64,000 bases of DNA from Microvirga ossetica (GCF_002741015.1 NZ_CP016616.1:107501-171500), one strand, 5' to 3'. Shown: positions 26,377 through 35,669, numbered from the stretch's first letter. The notes: generated by a model from the letters alone, not told the origin. A program made the numbers and translations.

Positions 26377-27624
26377 ATGAGCATGCAGAACCTGACGATC
26401 AATCCGCAGCGCCTCTGGGACAGCCTCATGGATACCGCGCAGATCGGCGGCACCGAGAAAGGCGGGATCCGCCGTCTTACGCTGACCGATCTCGACCGTG
26501 AGGTTCGCGACTGGTTCCGAAGCCAATGCGAGGCGCTGGGCTGCACCGTGACGGTCGACCAGGTCGGCAACATGTTCGCGCTCAAGCCTGGGAAGAAAAG
26601 CGACGTCGCCCCCATCGCCATCGGCAGCCATCTCGACACCCAGCCGACCGGCGGCAAGTTCGACGGAGTTCTCGGCGTGCTCGGCGGCCTTGAGGTCATG
26701 CGCACCCTTCACGACCTTGGCTACGAGACAAACGCCCCCCTGATGCTCGTCAACTGGACCAACGAGGAGGGCTCGCGCTTCGCACCAGCGATGCTCGGAT
26801 CGGGCGTCTATGCCGGGGTCTTCGACAGGGCCTTCGCCGACAGCCGCCAGGATCGCCAGGGTGCGACCTTCGCAGGGGCCATCGAGAGCATCGGCTATCG
26901 CGGAGAGGCCCCTCCCGGCTCGGTCAAGTTCGGCGCCATGTTCGAACTCCATATCGAGCAGGGACCGATCCTCGAGGCCGAGCAGAAGGTCGTGGGCATC
27001 GTTACCGGCGTGCAGGGGATGCGCTGGTATGAGATCGAGCTGACCGGGCGCGAGGCCCATACCGGCTCGACACCGATGAACCTTCGCAAGAATGCTTTGC
27101 TCGGGGCAGCGCGGATCGTCGAGCAGGTGGATCGGATCGCCCTCGAGCATAGCCCCTCCGCCGTCGGCACGGTCGGCCTCGTCGAGGTCACACCCAATTC
27201 CCGCAACGTGATCCCCGGCCACGTCTTCTTCACGGTCGATTTCCGCCACCCGGACGATGCCGTGCTCGACGTGATGGAACGCGAGCTTTTTGAGGCCGTG
27301 CCGGCCGTCGCCGCGGAGATCGGCCTCGACCATGACGTGAAGAAGGTTTGGGACTCGCCTGCCGTCCGTTTCGATCCGGATTGCATCGCCGCCGTCCGAA
27401 CCGGCATCGAGAAGGTCGGCCTTCCCGCCCGCGAGATGGTTTCCGGCGCCGGTCACGACGCCGCCTATATCGCGCGTGTCGCTCCCACGACGATGATCTT
27501 CGTCCCCTGCGCCGGCGGACTCAGCCACAATGAGGCTGAGAGCACCACGTTCGAAGAGTGCTCGGCAGGAGCCCAAGTCCTTCTGAACGCCGTCCTGGAA
27601 TACGACCAACGCTTCAGCGCCTGA
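26377..27624 (+). CDS. M20 family Zn-dependent amidohydrolase, probable beta-ureidopropionase
   Basis: A 415-residue member of the hydantoinase/carbamoylase group of peptidase family M20. Metal-site motifs are IGSHLDTQPTGGKFDGVLGVL (His and Asp ligands) and NWTNEEGSRFAP (catalytic Glu pair); a further region is FELHIEQGPILE, and SGAGHDAAYIARV lies near the C-terminus. It should remove the carbamoyl group from N-carbamoyl-beta-alanine or N-carbamoyl-beta-aminoisobutyrate, the third step of reductive pyrimidine breakdown. Sequence alone also allows an N-carbamoyl-L-amino-acid hydrolase or allantoate amidohydrolase; context favours the ureidopropionase role. Confidence 0.88.
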   Translation: MSMQNLTINPQRLWDSLMDTAQIGGTEKGGIRRLTLTDLDREVRDWFRSQCEALGCTVTVDQVGNMFALKPGKKSDVAPIAIGSHLDTQPTGGKFDGVLGVLGGLEVMRTLHDLGYETNAPLMLVNWTNEEGSRFAPAMLGSGVYAGVFDRAFADSRQDRQGATFAGAIESIGYRGEAPPGSVKFGAMFELHIEQGPILEAEQKVVGIVTGVQGMRWYEIELTGREAHTGSTPMNLRKNALLGAARIVEQVDRIALEHSPSAVGTVGLVEVTPNSRNVIPGHVFFTVDFRHPDDAVLDVMERELFEAVPAVAAEIGLDHDVKKVWDSPAVRFDPDCIAAVRTGIEKVGLPAREMVSGAGHDAAYIARVAPTTMIFVPCAGGLSHNEAESTTFEECSAGAQVLLNAVLEYDQRFSA

Positions 27625-28168
27625 GCTCTCCGGCTTCCGAGCGCCCCTGATGTCCAATTTGGGGTCGTCCAGATTCAGTCGCGCTTTGGCATTGTGAAGC
27701 CCCGCCTCGCAATGCCAAAGCCATTCCAAGCCAAAAAACCCTGCAGTTTAGCCAGCGAGGCTTTTATCGTTTGGCCGGCAACTGAATGATCATCAGCAGA
27801 TTTGACCTTCCATAGCGATTTTCTGGCAGACATCATCGCGTTAAGAGATGACTGGAGCCTGATTACGATGAAAATCGTAAGGTTCTCTAGATTTTTTAAA
27901 GAATTCAGCGCGCTGAATTTTGCAGCCTCCGCACCGAGGTCGGACGTCTTACGAACAATGCTGCGGCTGGACCTTCCGATGTAGGGACTCCCTACTTCAA
28001 AATATCCAGCAGGCGCTACTTGTGTCGGCCAAATCTTAATTGTCTCATCAGAGCACTCCATCTGAATGGCTTCGCCGTTCGATGGGACGATTGGCACTTG
28101 TGCGCATTAGCGCCTCCAGCGATCGGGATCCACGTATGGCTTTGGCGGCCGACCTGAGGTCCGGGATC
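27625..28168. other. spacer before the NRPS-like cluster
   Basis: About 540 bp, AT-richer than its flanks. Open frames on both strands lack family motifs or convincing ribosome binding sites. It contains the palindrome at 27981-27995. The change in composition marks the boundary between the pyrimidine genes and the NRPS-like cluster. Confidence 0.45.
27981..27995. promoter_or_regulatory. perfect 7-bp-arm palindrome upstream of the PPTase
   Basis: GTAGGGACTCCCTAC is perfectly symmetrical around one central base. It lies about 175 bp upstream of the first gene of the NRPS-like cluster and could be an operator. No matching regulator is encoded nearby. Confidence 0.3.
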
Positions 28169-28786
28169 ATGATGATGCCGGTTCTCGATAGTGATAGTTT
28201 AGAAGTTCTGGCATTCCGGCTCGATGCCGAGCCGGAGGCCATCCGCGCGATCGGCGACTGCCTGAGCGAGGACGAATTTCGGCGCGCCGAGGTGCTGAGA
28301 TTGGAGCGTGACCGCCGCCGGTTTGTCGCCACCCGAGGCCAGTTGCGCCATCTCCTCGCTTCTAGACTGGGCGTCCTGCCGTCCGACGTCGAACTGGAGT
28401 ATGGGCGGGTGGGCAAACCGTGTCTCTCGCGCCGAATGCCCGACCAATCGTTGCGCTTTAGCGTGTCTCGATCCGAAGACGTCGCCGTCATCGCCCTCTC
28501 GAAAGCGCGCGAGGTCGGAGTCGACATCGAGGCGGTCCGGCCTGTGCCCGAAACGGACGACATCGCGGCGCTTTGCTTTTCCGCTCCCGAGTATGAGTCC
28601 TATCGCAACCTCCGCCCGGAGGAGAGGCTTGAAGGTTTCCTGCGGAGTTGGACCCGGCTGGAGGCCATCTCGAAAGCATTTGGGTGCGGCTTGGGAGGTC
28701 CATTTCCTTCGAATGAAAGGGATTTCACCGTCATTACCTTTGTACCCAAACCAGCGTATATCGGGACCGTGGTAGTCCGGAATTGA
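28169..28786 (+). CDS. 4'-phosphopantetheinyl transferase superfamily protein
   Basis: I start at 28169 (MMMPVLDSDSLEVLAF), with GAGG upstream; an open frame extends further 5' but without family similarity. The 205-residue product has the Sfp-type layout: RRRFVATRGQLRHLLASRLG, then the metal motif VGVDIEAVRP, then SWTRLEAISKAFGCGL. The last is the WxxKEA helix with Leu where Lys is normally found, while the Glu is kept. It would load phosphopantetheine on the carrier domain encoded at 34.2 kb. Position at the head of the cluster supports this; the Lys loss makes activity uncertain. Confidence 0.85.
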   Translation: MMMPVLDSDSLEVLAFRLDAEPEAIRAIGDCLSEDEFRRAEVLRLERDRRRFVATRGQLRHLLASRLGVLPSDVELEYGRVGKPCLSRRMPDQSLRFSVSRSEDVAVIALSKAREVGVDIEAVRPVPETDDIAALCFSAPEYESYRNLRPEERLEGFLRSWTRLEAISKAFGCGLGGPFPSNERDFTVITFVPKPAYIGTVVVRN

Positions 28787-28983
28787 TATGCCCGTGACGC
28801 CATCCTTCCCTTACCATGCATGCAGAGAAACGAGCAGCCAAGCCTCTGCCATTGGACTGCCCGCAATGTCGCCCGAGCGAAGATTTTCTCGCACGAAATG
28901 CGGCGGATCGCGGACGAGACCATGGGGCACGGGAAGTGCTCCGCCTCTGCCGTCAACCATCAAGAAAAGGTTCGGAGGGCGCT

Positions 28984-30000
28984 ATGAGTACAGACGTGAT
29001 GCAAATTCCCGACCTTCTCGCTGGCCTCGCAGGCAGGGACATCAAGGTCTGGGTGGAAGGCGACAGGCTGCGGTGCAATGCGCCCACGGGAGCATTGACG
29101 CCGGAATTCCGTGACCAGTTGCGGGATCGTAAGAGCGAGATCATCGGGTTTCTGAACTTGGCCACGGCCTCAGTTCGCCAGCAGCCCGCCATCGTGCCGC
29201 TCCAGCCTCATGGGACGCGTACGCCCATTTATGCCGTACCCGGACACATCGGAGTTCCCTTCTCATTCTCCGCGCTCTCGAGGCACCTCGGAGACGATCA
29301 ACCTTTCTTCGCGCTCCAGCCATCGGGCTTCGACGGTCAGACCGAGCCCATGGACCGGGTCGAAGACATCGCCGAGTACTTCGCCAACCAGATCGTCGAA
29401 TTCCAGCCCACGGGCCCGTACATTATCGCCGGTTATTGCTCGGGGGGCGCCACGGCATTCGAACTGGCAAGAATCTTGAGTCAACGCGGGGCGAGTGTTC
29501 CCTGTCTGGCCCTCTTCGGCCCCCTTGACCCCAGCACGTACCGAGATCTCCCGCGCCTTCTGTACTTCTTTGCCAAGCGCCGCGCCGACCCCTTCCTACG
29601 AGCGCTGGCAAAGCAGCCGACGTTCGGCGCGCAGCTTAAGTACTTCGGCACTCGCCTCCTGAATCCGGTTGAACGGATCCGAGCGCTTCTGATTCACCTT
29701 CGCGAAAACAAGGAAGCGGTCCAGGCGGATCCGGTGCTGGCGAGCAGGGCTCGGCTCAAAGCCACGGCCATCACGGCTTTGAAGCGATATAAGCCTGCCC
29801 CGTATGCAGGCCGCGTGTGCATCTTCCTTCCGAACAAGGCCTGGCTGCGTTCGGGGGCAGCGCCGTATCGATGGCTTCGGGTCGCACCTCAGGCCGAATT
29901 TTATTACGGCCCCGAGGACTGCAACGGTCCCCTTATGCTCGAGGAACCGGACGCACCTGCCTTCGCCGACTTGTATCGCCAATCGGCTCGGAAAGTTTGA
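28984..30000 (+). CDS. TubC_N docking domain - thioesterase protein
   Basis: Start taken at 28984 behind CGGAGGG; 338 residues. Residues about 7-60 form a TubC N-terminal docking domain (LLAGLAGRDIKVWVEGDRLR, LRDRKSEIIGFL), normally found at the start of NRPS subunits. Residues about 75-330 are an alpha/beta-hydrolase thioesterase (RTPIYAVPGHIGVPFSFSAL, then IIAGYCSGGATAFELARIL). The nucleophile elbow has Cys152 where Ser is usual (GYCSGG). It probably docks with the adenylation-carrier protein encoded 49 bp downstream and releases its product. A docking domain on a free-standing thioesterase is unusual. Confidence 0.85.
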   Translation: MSTDVMQIPDLLAGLAGRDIKVWVEGDRLRCNAPTGALTPEFRDQLRDRKSEIIGFLNLATASVRQQPAIVPLQPHGTRTPIYAVPGHIGVPFSFSALSRHLGDDQPFFALQPSGFDGQTEPMDRVEDIAEYFANQIVEFQPTGPYIIAGYCSGGATAFELARILSQRGASVPCLALFGPLDPSTYRDLPRLLYFFAKRRADPFLRALAKQPTFGAQLKYFGTRLLNPVERIRALLIHLRENKEAVQADPVLASRARLKATAITALKRYKPAPYAGRVCIFLPNKAWLRSGAAPYRWLRVAPQAEFYYGPEDCNGPLMLEEPDAPAFADLYRQSARKV

Positions 30001-30049
30001 GTGATTTCCATGATCTGATTTTCAGTTTACGCAACGGGGAGCGTATCGC

Positions 30050-31770
30050 ATGAACGAAGTCCTGCCCATCGCGGCCGAGAATGTGTCGCTTCCCCTGCTG
30101 AACGATGACGATCATCGGGCGCTGGTCATTGAGTATAACGCCACGGCAGCGCCCTATCCGTCGGACAAAACGATCGTCGATCTCTTTCGCGCGCAGGTGG
30201 CGCGCATTCCCGACGCTGAAGCAATCAGGTTCGGTGACGAGACGCTGACCTACCAGCAGCTCAACGAACGCTCCAATCAGATGGCCGCACATCTGACCTC
30301 GATCGGCGTGGGCCCGAGCCAGATCGTCGTCGTGTTCATGGAGCATTCCATTGAGGTCGTCGTCGCAATCCTAGGGATCCTGAAGTCCGGTGCAGCCTAT
30401 GTGCCGGTGGATGCGGCGACGCCGAAGGGGCGCCTCGCGACGATCCTGAAGGACATCGCCAAGGGACGTGACGGCCAGGCTCCGGTGGCGGTCACACAGA
30501 CGGGGCTGCAGTCTGTGATCTCCCCTAATCTCGCCGACATCTTTGTCCTCGATGCCGATTTCCGGTCAATTTCGACCCAGCCGGAACCGGACCGGCCCTT
30601 CGCCGCCACTCCGGACGATGTCGCCTACATCATCTTCACATCCGGCTCGACCGGCACGCCCAAAGGCGTCATGATCGAGCACCGGAGCCTGGTGAACTAC
30701 ATCTGGTGGGCCGCCCGGATGTACAGCTCGGGCGAACGCCTCGCGTGGCCCCTCTTCTCCTCGCTCGCCTTCGACCTGACTGTCACGACGCTCTTCACGC
30801 CTCTCATCACCGGCGGCCGCATCGTTGTTTATCGCGGCGATCCCGGCGTGCAGAGCATGGTCGCGCTCAAGGTTGTCGACGACAACGCCGTCGATATCAT
30901 AAAGCTGACGCCGGCCCATCTCGCGATGATCCGCGACCGCGACTTGCGCGCAACGCGTCTGCGCAAGTTCATCGTGGGTGGCGAGGATTTCAAGACCGAA
31001 TTGGCCCGCGACATCACGAACGCCATTTCCCATCCGGTCGAGATCTACAACGAGTACGGCCCCACCGAAGCGACGGTGGGCTGCATGATCCATCGGTTCG
31101 ACATCGACCGGGATCGATCACCCTCCGTACCGATCGGCGTTCCGGGCGCCAATGCTGGGATCTATGTCCTCAACGAGGCGCTTCAACCGACCCCGTCCGG
31201 GATCCTTGGCGAGATGTTCATTGCCGGAGACGGCCTCGCGAAGGGCTATTTCAATCGCCCCGACCTGACCGATGAGCGGTTCCTCACGGCCACCGATCCC
31301 CGCGATGGCGTTTCGCGGCTGCGGCTGTACAAGACCGGAGACCTTGCCCGCTGGAATTCGGAAGGGCGCCTGGACTTCCTTGGCCGCGCCGACCATCAGG
31401 TGAAGGTCGGCGGCGCCCGCGTGGAGCTGGGCGAGATCGAAGCCCGGCTTCTGAAACACCCTGACATCCACGACTGCGCCGTTGCCGCCGTCGCCGTCTC
31501 GGTCGGAAAGCCTGCGACACAACTGCGCTATTGCGAGCGCTGCGGTGTCTCGTCCGATCTGCCCGGCACGACATTCGACTCAGCCGGTGTCTGCAATCTG
31601 TGCCGGGCGTTCGACACCTATGTCGAAAAGGCGCAGACCTATTTCAAGTCACCGGAAGATCTCCAGGTTCTCATCGCGGAGATGCAGGCAAACCGGAATA
31701 GTCCCTACGATTGCATCCTGCTGCTGAGCGGCGGCAAGGACAGCAGCTTCATGCTGTGCAAGCTCGTCGC
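30050..31770 (+). pseudogene. adenylation protein with inserted PP-loop domain, 5' part (split by IS66)
   Basis: Residues 1-573 of a 987-residue protein. Adenylation core motifs: A3 FTSGSTGTPKGVMIEH, A4 SSLAFDLTVTTLF, A5 NEYGPTEATVG, A7 YKTGDLARW, A8 GRADHQVKVGGARVELGEIE. After the first strand of the C-terminal subdomain (CAVAAVAVSVGKP) the fold is interrupted near residue 488 by a Cys4 zinc-ribbon-like segment (C495, C498, C515, C518) and a PP-loop SGGKDSS (560-566). That combination resembles N-acetyl-sugar amidotransferases of the WbpG type and other adenine-nucleotide alpha-hydrolases. No condensation domain is present. The gene is cut within codon 574 by IS66. Confidence 0.85.
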
Positions 31771-33137
31771 GTAATTACCCAGGCCCTTGCACAAGTCGGG
31801 CTTCGCTGATTCCATGCCTGTATGGGCCGCAGCGATCTTGAGCGTCTGAGCAAGGAAGAGCTGATCGAGCTGGTGCTGCGACTGCAGCGGCCGCAAAGAC
31901 CTCACGCACATCCTCCAAGCCGCCCTCGACCGATCGCAAAGAGCAGCGCGAGCGCTCCAAACCGGGCGGAGCCAAGCCCGGTCACGAAGGCCACAGCCGG
32001 ATCCTCAGCGCCACGCCGGATGAGGTGGTCGAGCACCGTCCTGACCGGTGCTCGTGCTGTTCGGCTGTCCTGATGGCGGATTGGCCGGCGGAGACGATCA
32101 GCCTCCACGAGCAGATTGAGCTGCCGGAGGTGGCGCCCCGCGTCACCCAGCATCGGCGCCTGGCGGTGCGCTGCCGGGCGTGTGGAACGCGGGTCGCCGC
32201 GGCCGTGCCGGACGCCGCAAAGGGGACACCGTTCGGGCCCCGCGTCCATGCCATGGCGACTTATCTCAAGACCTTCCAGGCTCTGTCCTACGAGCGGCTG
32301 CAAAGCGCATTCGCGGATCTGTTCGGGCTCACCGTCAGCCAGGGCGGCCTGATGACCATGCTGCGCCGGGCGCAGGGCGCCTTCGCGGGCGAGCGCGACA
32401 AGGCGGTTGCGGCGTTGCGCCGGGCCCGGGTCATCGCCTCGGATGAGACCGGCGTTCGGATCGAGGGCTGCAACGCCTATCATTGGGTGTTTCGCTGCGC
32501 CGAGGCGGTGGTCCATCACGCCTCGCCGACCCGGGGCGCCATCGTGGTCCGGACCGTGATGGCCGTGCACCGGCCCGAGGTCTGGTGTTCCGACCGCTAC
32601 AGCGCGCAACAGCGCCATGCCGACGCCCACCAGACCTGCCTGGCCCATCTTTCCCGCGACGTCGCCTCTGCCGATGAGGCGAGCGCGGATGTCCTGCCCT
32701 CCCGCCTCCAGCTGTGGCTGCACCGGGCCTTTGCCCTGGCGGAGGAGGTCGCAACCCTTGCCGCCTCGACCCTCGCTCGCAAGCGCCGCGCCCTGGAGCG
32801 CAGTCTGGACGCGATCCTGGCCGCGCCGACCTCCTGCGATCTGGCCCGTGACATTCAGAACAAGGTCCGGCGCGCCCGCGATCAGCTTCTGACCTTCGCC
32901 CACTGGCCTGGACTGGTTGATGCGACCAACAACGCCTGCGAACGCGCGCTCAGACCCGCCGTCATTCAGCGCAAGGTGACCAACGGCTATCGCTCCATGT
33001 GGGCCGCCGAGGGCGAAGCGGACATACGCACGGTCGTTGACACGGCTCGTCTCGGTCCGGGAACCAATGCGTTCAACACAATCCTTCAGACCGTGTCCGT
33101 CTGAACCTCAGTGCGAAATAGGGGCGTGGGTAATTAC
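31771..33137 (+). mobile_element. IS66 family insertion sequence, copy 1
   Basis: A 1367-bp element bounded by GTAATTACCCA..GCCC inverted ends and flanked by a perfect 8-bp target duplication, CTCGTCGC (31763-31770 and 33138-33145), as is standard for IS66. It has only a TnpC-type gene, not TnpA or TnpB. It is one base shorter than copy 2 at 57-58.3 kb. Removing it with one CTCGTCGC copy restores the host gene frame exactly. Confidence 0.93.
31822..33104 (+). pseudogene. IS66 transposase TnpC, frameshifted
   Basis: The same protein as the 427-residue transposase of copy 2, but with three rather than four A bases at 31895-31897 (GCAAAGACC here, GCAAAAGACC in copy 2). This shifts the frame after MGRSDLERLSKEELIELVL-RLQRPQ. 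The rest is intact in the other frame (ATPDEVVEHRPDRCSCC to TVSV), so the transposase is broken early. This could be a natural deletion, a slippage site or an assembly error in a homopolymer. Confidence 0.85.
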
Positions 33138-33145
33138 CTCGTCGC

Positions 33146-34388
33146 GATGGGTGTGAAGCCGCTCACCTTCACCCTGGACAATGGCTTCATCTCGGAAGGA
33201 GCCAAAGCCAACATCAGGCGGCTTGTGACGTCCCTCGGCGTGGATCACCACTGGGGAAGCACGCCCCATATGAACGAGATCTTCGTCGACAGCCTGAAAC
33301 GGTTCGCGAACGTCTGCAACGGCTGCTTCAAGACGATCTACACCCTGGCCACGAACGTCGCCCGCGAGAGGGGGATCGGAGACATCGTGACCGGTTTGTC
33401 GCGCGGCCAATTCTTCGAGACGCGGCTGACCGAGGAGGTCTTCAAGCGGGACGATTACGATCCGGCCCGTCTTGACGCGCTCGTCGCCGAGGCACGCAAG
33501 GAATATCACCGCCGCGAAGACGCCGTATCGCGCTACCTCGATGTGGATGCATTCCGGAACGACTCCGTCTTCGAGGAAGTGAAATTCATCGACTTCTACC
33601 GGTACTGGAGCGTTCCCCTGGAGGACATGCTCGATTTCCTGAAGACGCAGGCAGGATGGGACCGGCCGGCGGATACGGGGCGCTCCACGAATTGCCTCAT
33701 CAACGACGTGGGCATCTATATCCACAAGAAGCAGCGCGGACATCACAACTATGCCCTGCCCTACAGCTGGGACGTGCGGCTCGGCCAGAAAACGCGCGAC
33801 GAGGCCATCGACGAGCTGAACGTACCCCGCATCAAGGAGATCATGGCCAAGATCGGCTATGTCGAGCCGGCTGCGGCCGAAGACGGCATCGCGCGCCTCG
33901 TCGCCTACTACGTCTCCTCGAAACCCATCACCGTGGCGGACCTGCGCGCCCACCTCGCCGAAGAACTGCTGGAGTCCATGATGCCGACGCACTTTGTTCG
34001 CCTGGAGCGCATGCCGCTCACGACCAACGGCAAGATCGACCGCGCCGCCCTTCCCGAGCCCACGGCGGAGAACATCCAGCCGGCGCAGGAGTTCGTGGCC
34101 CCCTCGACGGCGACGGAAAAGACGCTAGCCGCGTTGTGGTGCGATCTGCTGAAGGTCGATTCCATCGGCCGCGATGACAACTTCTTCGGTCTCGGGGGGC
34201 ATTCGCTCCTGGTGATGCGGGCCGTGTCGCGCATGCGGGAAACCTTCGGCGTGGATGTGCAGCTCCGCAACCTCTTCGAACGTCCCACGGTGGCCGGACT
34301 GGCGGAGGTGATCGACGGGATGCTGTGGATGGCAGATTCGCAGGCACCTTCAACCTCCGAGGGGCCGAGGGAGGACATCGAAATCTAG
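33146..34388 (+). pseudogene. adenylation protein with inserted PP-loop domain, 3' part (carrier domain)
   Basis: Residues 574-987 of the restored protein. The inserted PP-loop domain continues (MGVKPLTFTLDNGFISEGAK; Cys pair CNGC at 631-634; DIVTGLSRGQFFETRL; HKKQRGHHNYALPYSW) to about residue 817. The adenylation C-terminal subdomain then resumes (GIARLVAYYVSSKPITVADL) with A10 NGKIDR, catalytic Lys870. A peptidyl-carrier domain follows (FFGLGGHSLLVMR, phosphopantetheine Ser927). A frame opens inside the IS at 33111 and reads into this part, so a fragment could still be made. The protein would activate one amino or other acid and hold it on its own carrier. Confidence 0.85.
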
Positions 34389-34475
34389 CCTGCGGCGAGG
34401 TCTCAGAACGACCTCTTGAAAATCAGTTCGTATGGCGGGCTTTGCCCGAGTCGGACAGTAAAGCGAGTGGGAATC

Positions 34476-35645
34476 ATGGACAGAGCTTGGGCGGAGGCAC
34501 GCAGGACGGGATTGCCCTGGGCGGCCGGGGAATACGAACTTCTGCGCGACCAGGTTCGCCGGTTCGTCAAGGAGGAGATCAAGCCTCATGCGGACCGCTG
34601 GGAGGACGATGGGTTCATCCCCCGTCCAATCCTGCGCCGCATGGGCGAACTCGGTTTCTTCGGCATCCGCTATCCGGCCGAATACGGCGGCTCGGAAATG
34701 GATGCGGTCGCGTCAACGGTCTTTGCCGAGGAGCTCGGGCGCTCCACCTACGGGGGCGTCGCCATTGCGACGCTGGTGCACACCGACATGGCCTCCGTGC
34801 ATGTCTTCCACGACGGGACCAAGGCGCAGCGGGCGCGCTGGATGCCGGGCATCATCAGCGGCGAGGTGATTACCGCTGTCGCCATCACCGAGCCGGATGC
34901 GGGCTCGGACGTGAAGGCGATCCGCACCCGCGCCCGCCGGGACGGCAATTCTTACATTCTCGACGGCGAGAAGCTCTACATCACGAACGGTGTCCATGCG
35001 GATCTCATCTGCGTCGCTGCCAAGACCGACCCGTCGGCCGGAGCCCACGGGATCAGTATGTTTCTGGTCGAGAAGGGCACACCGGGCTTCAGCGTCGCCC
35101 GGCAGCTCGAGAAGCACGGCTGGCGTTGCTCCGATACGGCGGAGCTCGTCTTCGACGGCTGTCGCATCCCCGCCGAGAACATCCTCGGCGCGGAGGGGGA
35201 GGGCTTCTACTCGATCATGCGCAACTTCCAGAACGAGCGTCTCGTTCTTGCCGCCATGGCGATAGGTGCGGCCGAGGCGGCGATCGAGATGACGCTCGCC
35301 TGGCTGAGAACCCGTCGCGCATTCGGGGGAGTCCTGTGGGACATGCAGGCGATCCGGGAGCGCCTCGCGATGCTCGCCACGAAGGTGGAAGCGGGCCGTC
35401 AGTTCCTCTATGCCACTGCCTGGCGCATGTCGGCGGACGAAGATTGCATCCGCGAGGTCTCGATGGTGAAGGCCTTCTGTGGCGAACTCGTCAACGAGGT
35501 CATGTACACGTGCGTGCAGTTTCACGGCGCCATGGGTTTCATGCGCGAGAGCCCGATCGAGCGCATGGCGCGCGACGCTCGCGTCCTGTCGATCGGCGGC
35601 GGTGCGACGGAGGTGATGTTGGAGGTAGTCGCGTCGATGTCATGA
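34476..35645 (+). CDS. acyl-CoA dehydrogenase family protein (carrier-bound substrate likely)
   Basis: A 389-residue flavin dehydrogenase starting at MDRAWAEARR (34476, behind GTGGGA). FAD and substrate motifs: AITEPDAGSDVKAIRTRA, LYITNGVHADLICVAAKT, LRTRRAFGGVLWDMQAIRERLAML and QFHGAMGFMRESPIERMARDARV. The usual C-terminal YEGT Glu is missing (SIGGGATEVM); the catalytic base is probably the Glu in NFQNERLVLAA, as in long-chain and isovaleryl enzymes. It lies 87 bp after the carrier-domain gene and so probably dehydrogenates the tethered acyl or aminoacyl group, as PltE-type enzymes do with prolyl carriers. A fatty-acid role is less likely here. Confidence 0.85.
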   Translation: MDRAWAEARRTGLPWAAGEYELLRDQVRRFVKEEIKPHADRWEDDGFIPRPILRRMGELGFFGIRYPAEYGGSEMDAVASTVFAEELGRSTYGGVAIATLVHTDMASVHVFHDGTKAQRARWMPGIISGEVITAVAITEPDAGSDVKAIRTRARRDGNSYILDGEKLYITNGVHADLICVAAKTDPSAGAHGISMFLVEKGTPGFSVARQLEKHGWRCSDTAELVFDGCRIPAENILGAEGEGFYSIMRNFQNERLVLAAMAIGAAEAAIEMTLAWLRTRRAFGGVLWDMQAIRERLAMLATKVEAGRQFLYATAWRMSADEDCIREVSMVKAFCGELVNEVMYTCVQFHGAMGFMRESPIERMARDARVLSIGGGATEVMLEVVASMS

Positions 35646-35669
35646 TCTGCATCGAGATCATGACATCGA
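35634..35669. terminator. bidirectional stem-loop between convergent genes
   Basis: A perfect 15-bp stem (TCGATGTCATGATCT, 35634-35648, and its complement 35655-35669) with a 6-nt loop. It overlaps the acyl-CoA dehydrogenase stop codon and lies 35 bp from the end of the convergent manC gene. Confidence 0.7.

Noticed and set aside
27675..28097. 140-residue minus-strand frame between the pyrimidine and NRPS-like genes
   Set aside because: No recognisable domain and no ribosome binding site; composition resembles spacer. A lineage-specific gene cannot be fully excluded.
30050..34388. Two independent genes (an adenylation enzyme and a separate PP-loop protein)
   Set aside because: The IS66 duplication shows that they were one reading frame, and the adenylation subdomain resumes after the PP-loop part with A10 and a carrier domain.
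34476..35645. Ordinary fatty-acid beta-oxidation role for the acyl-CoA dehydrogenase
   Set aside because: No other beta-oxidation gene is near and it directly follows a carrier-domain gene; a carrier-bound substrate is a better fit, though not proven.
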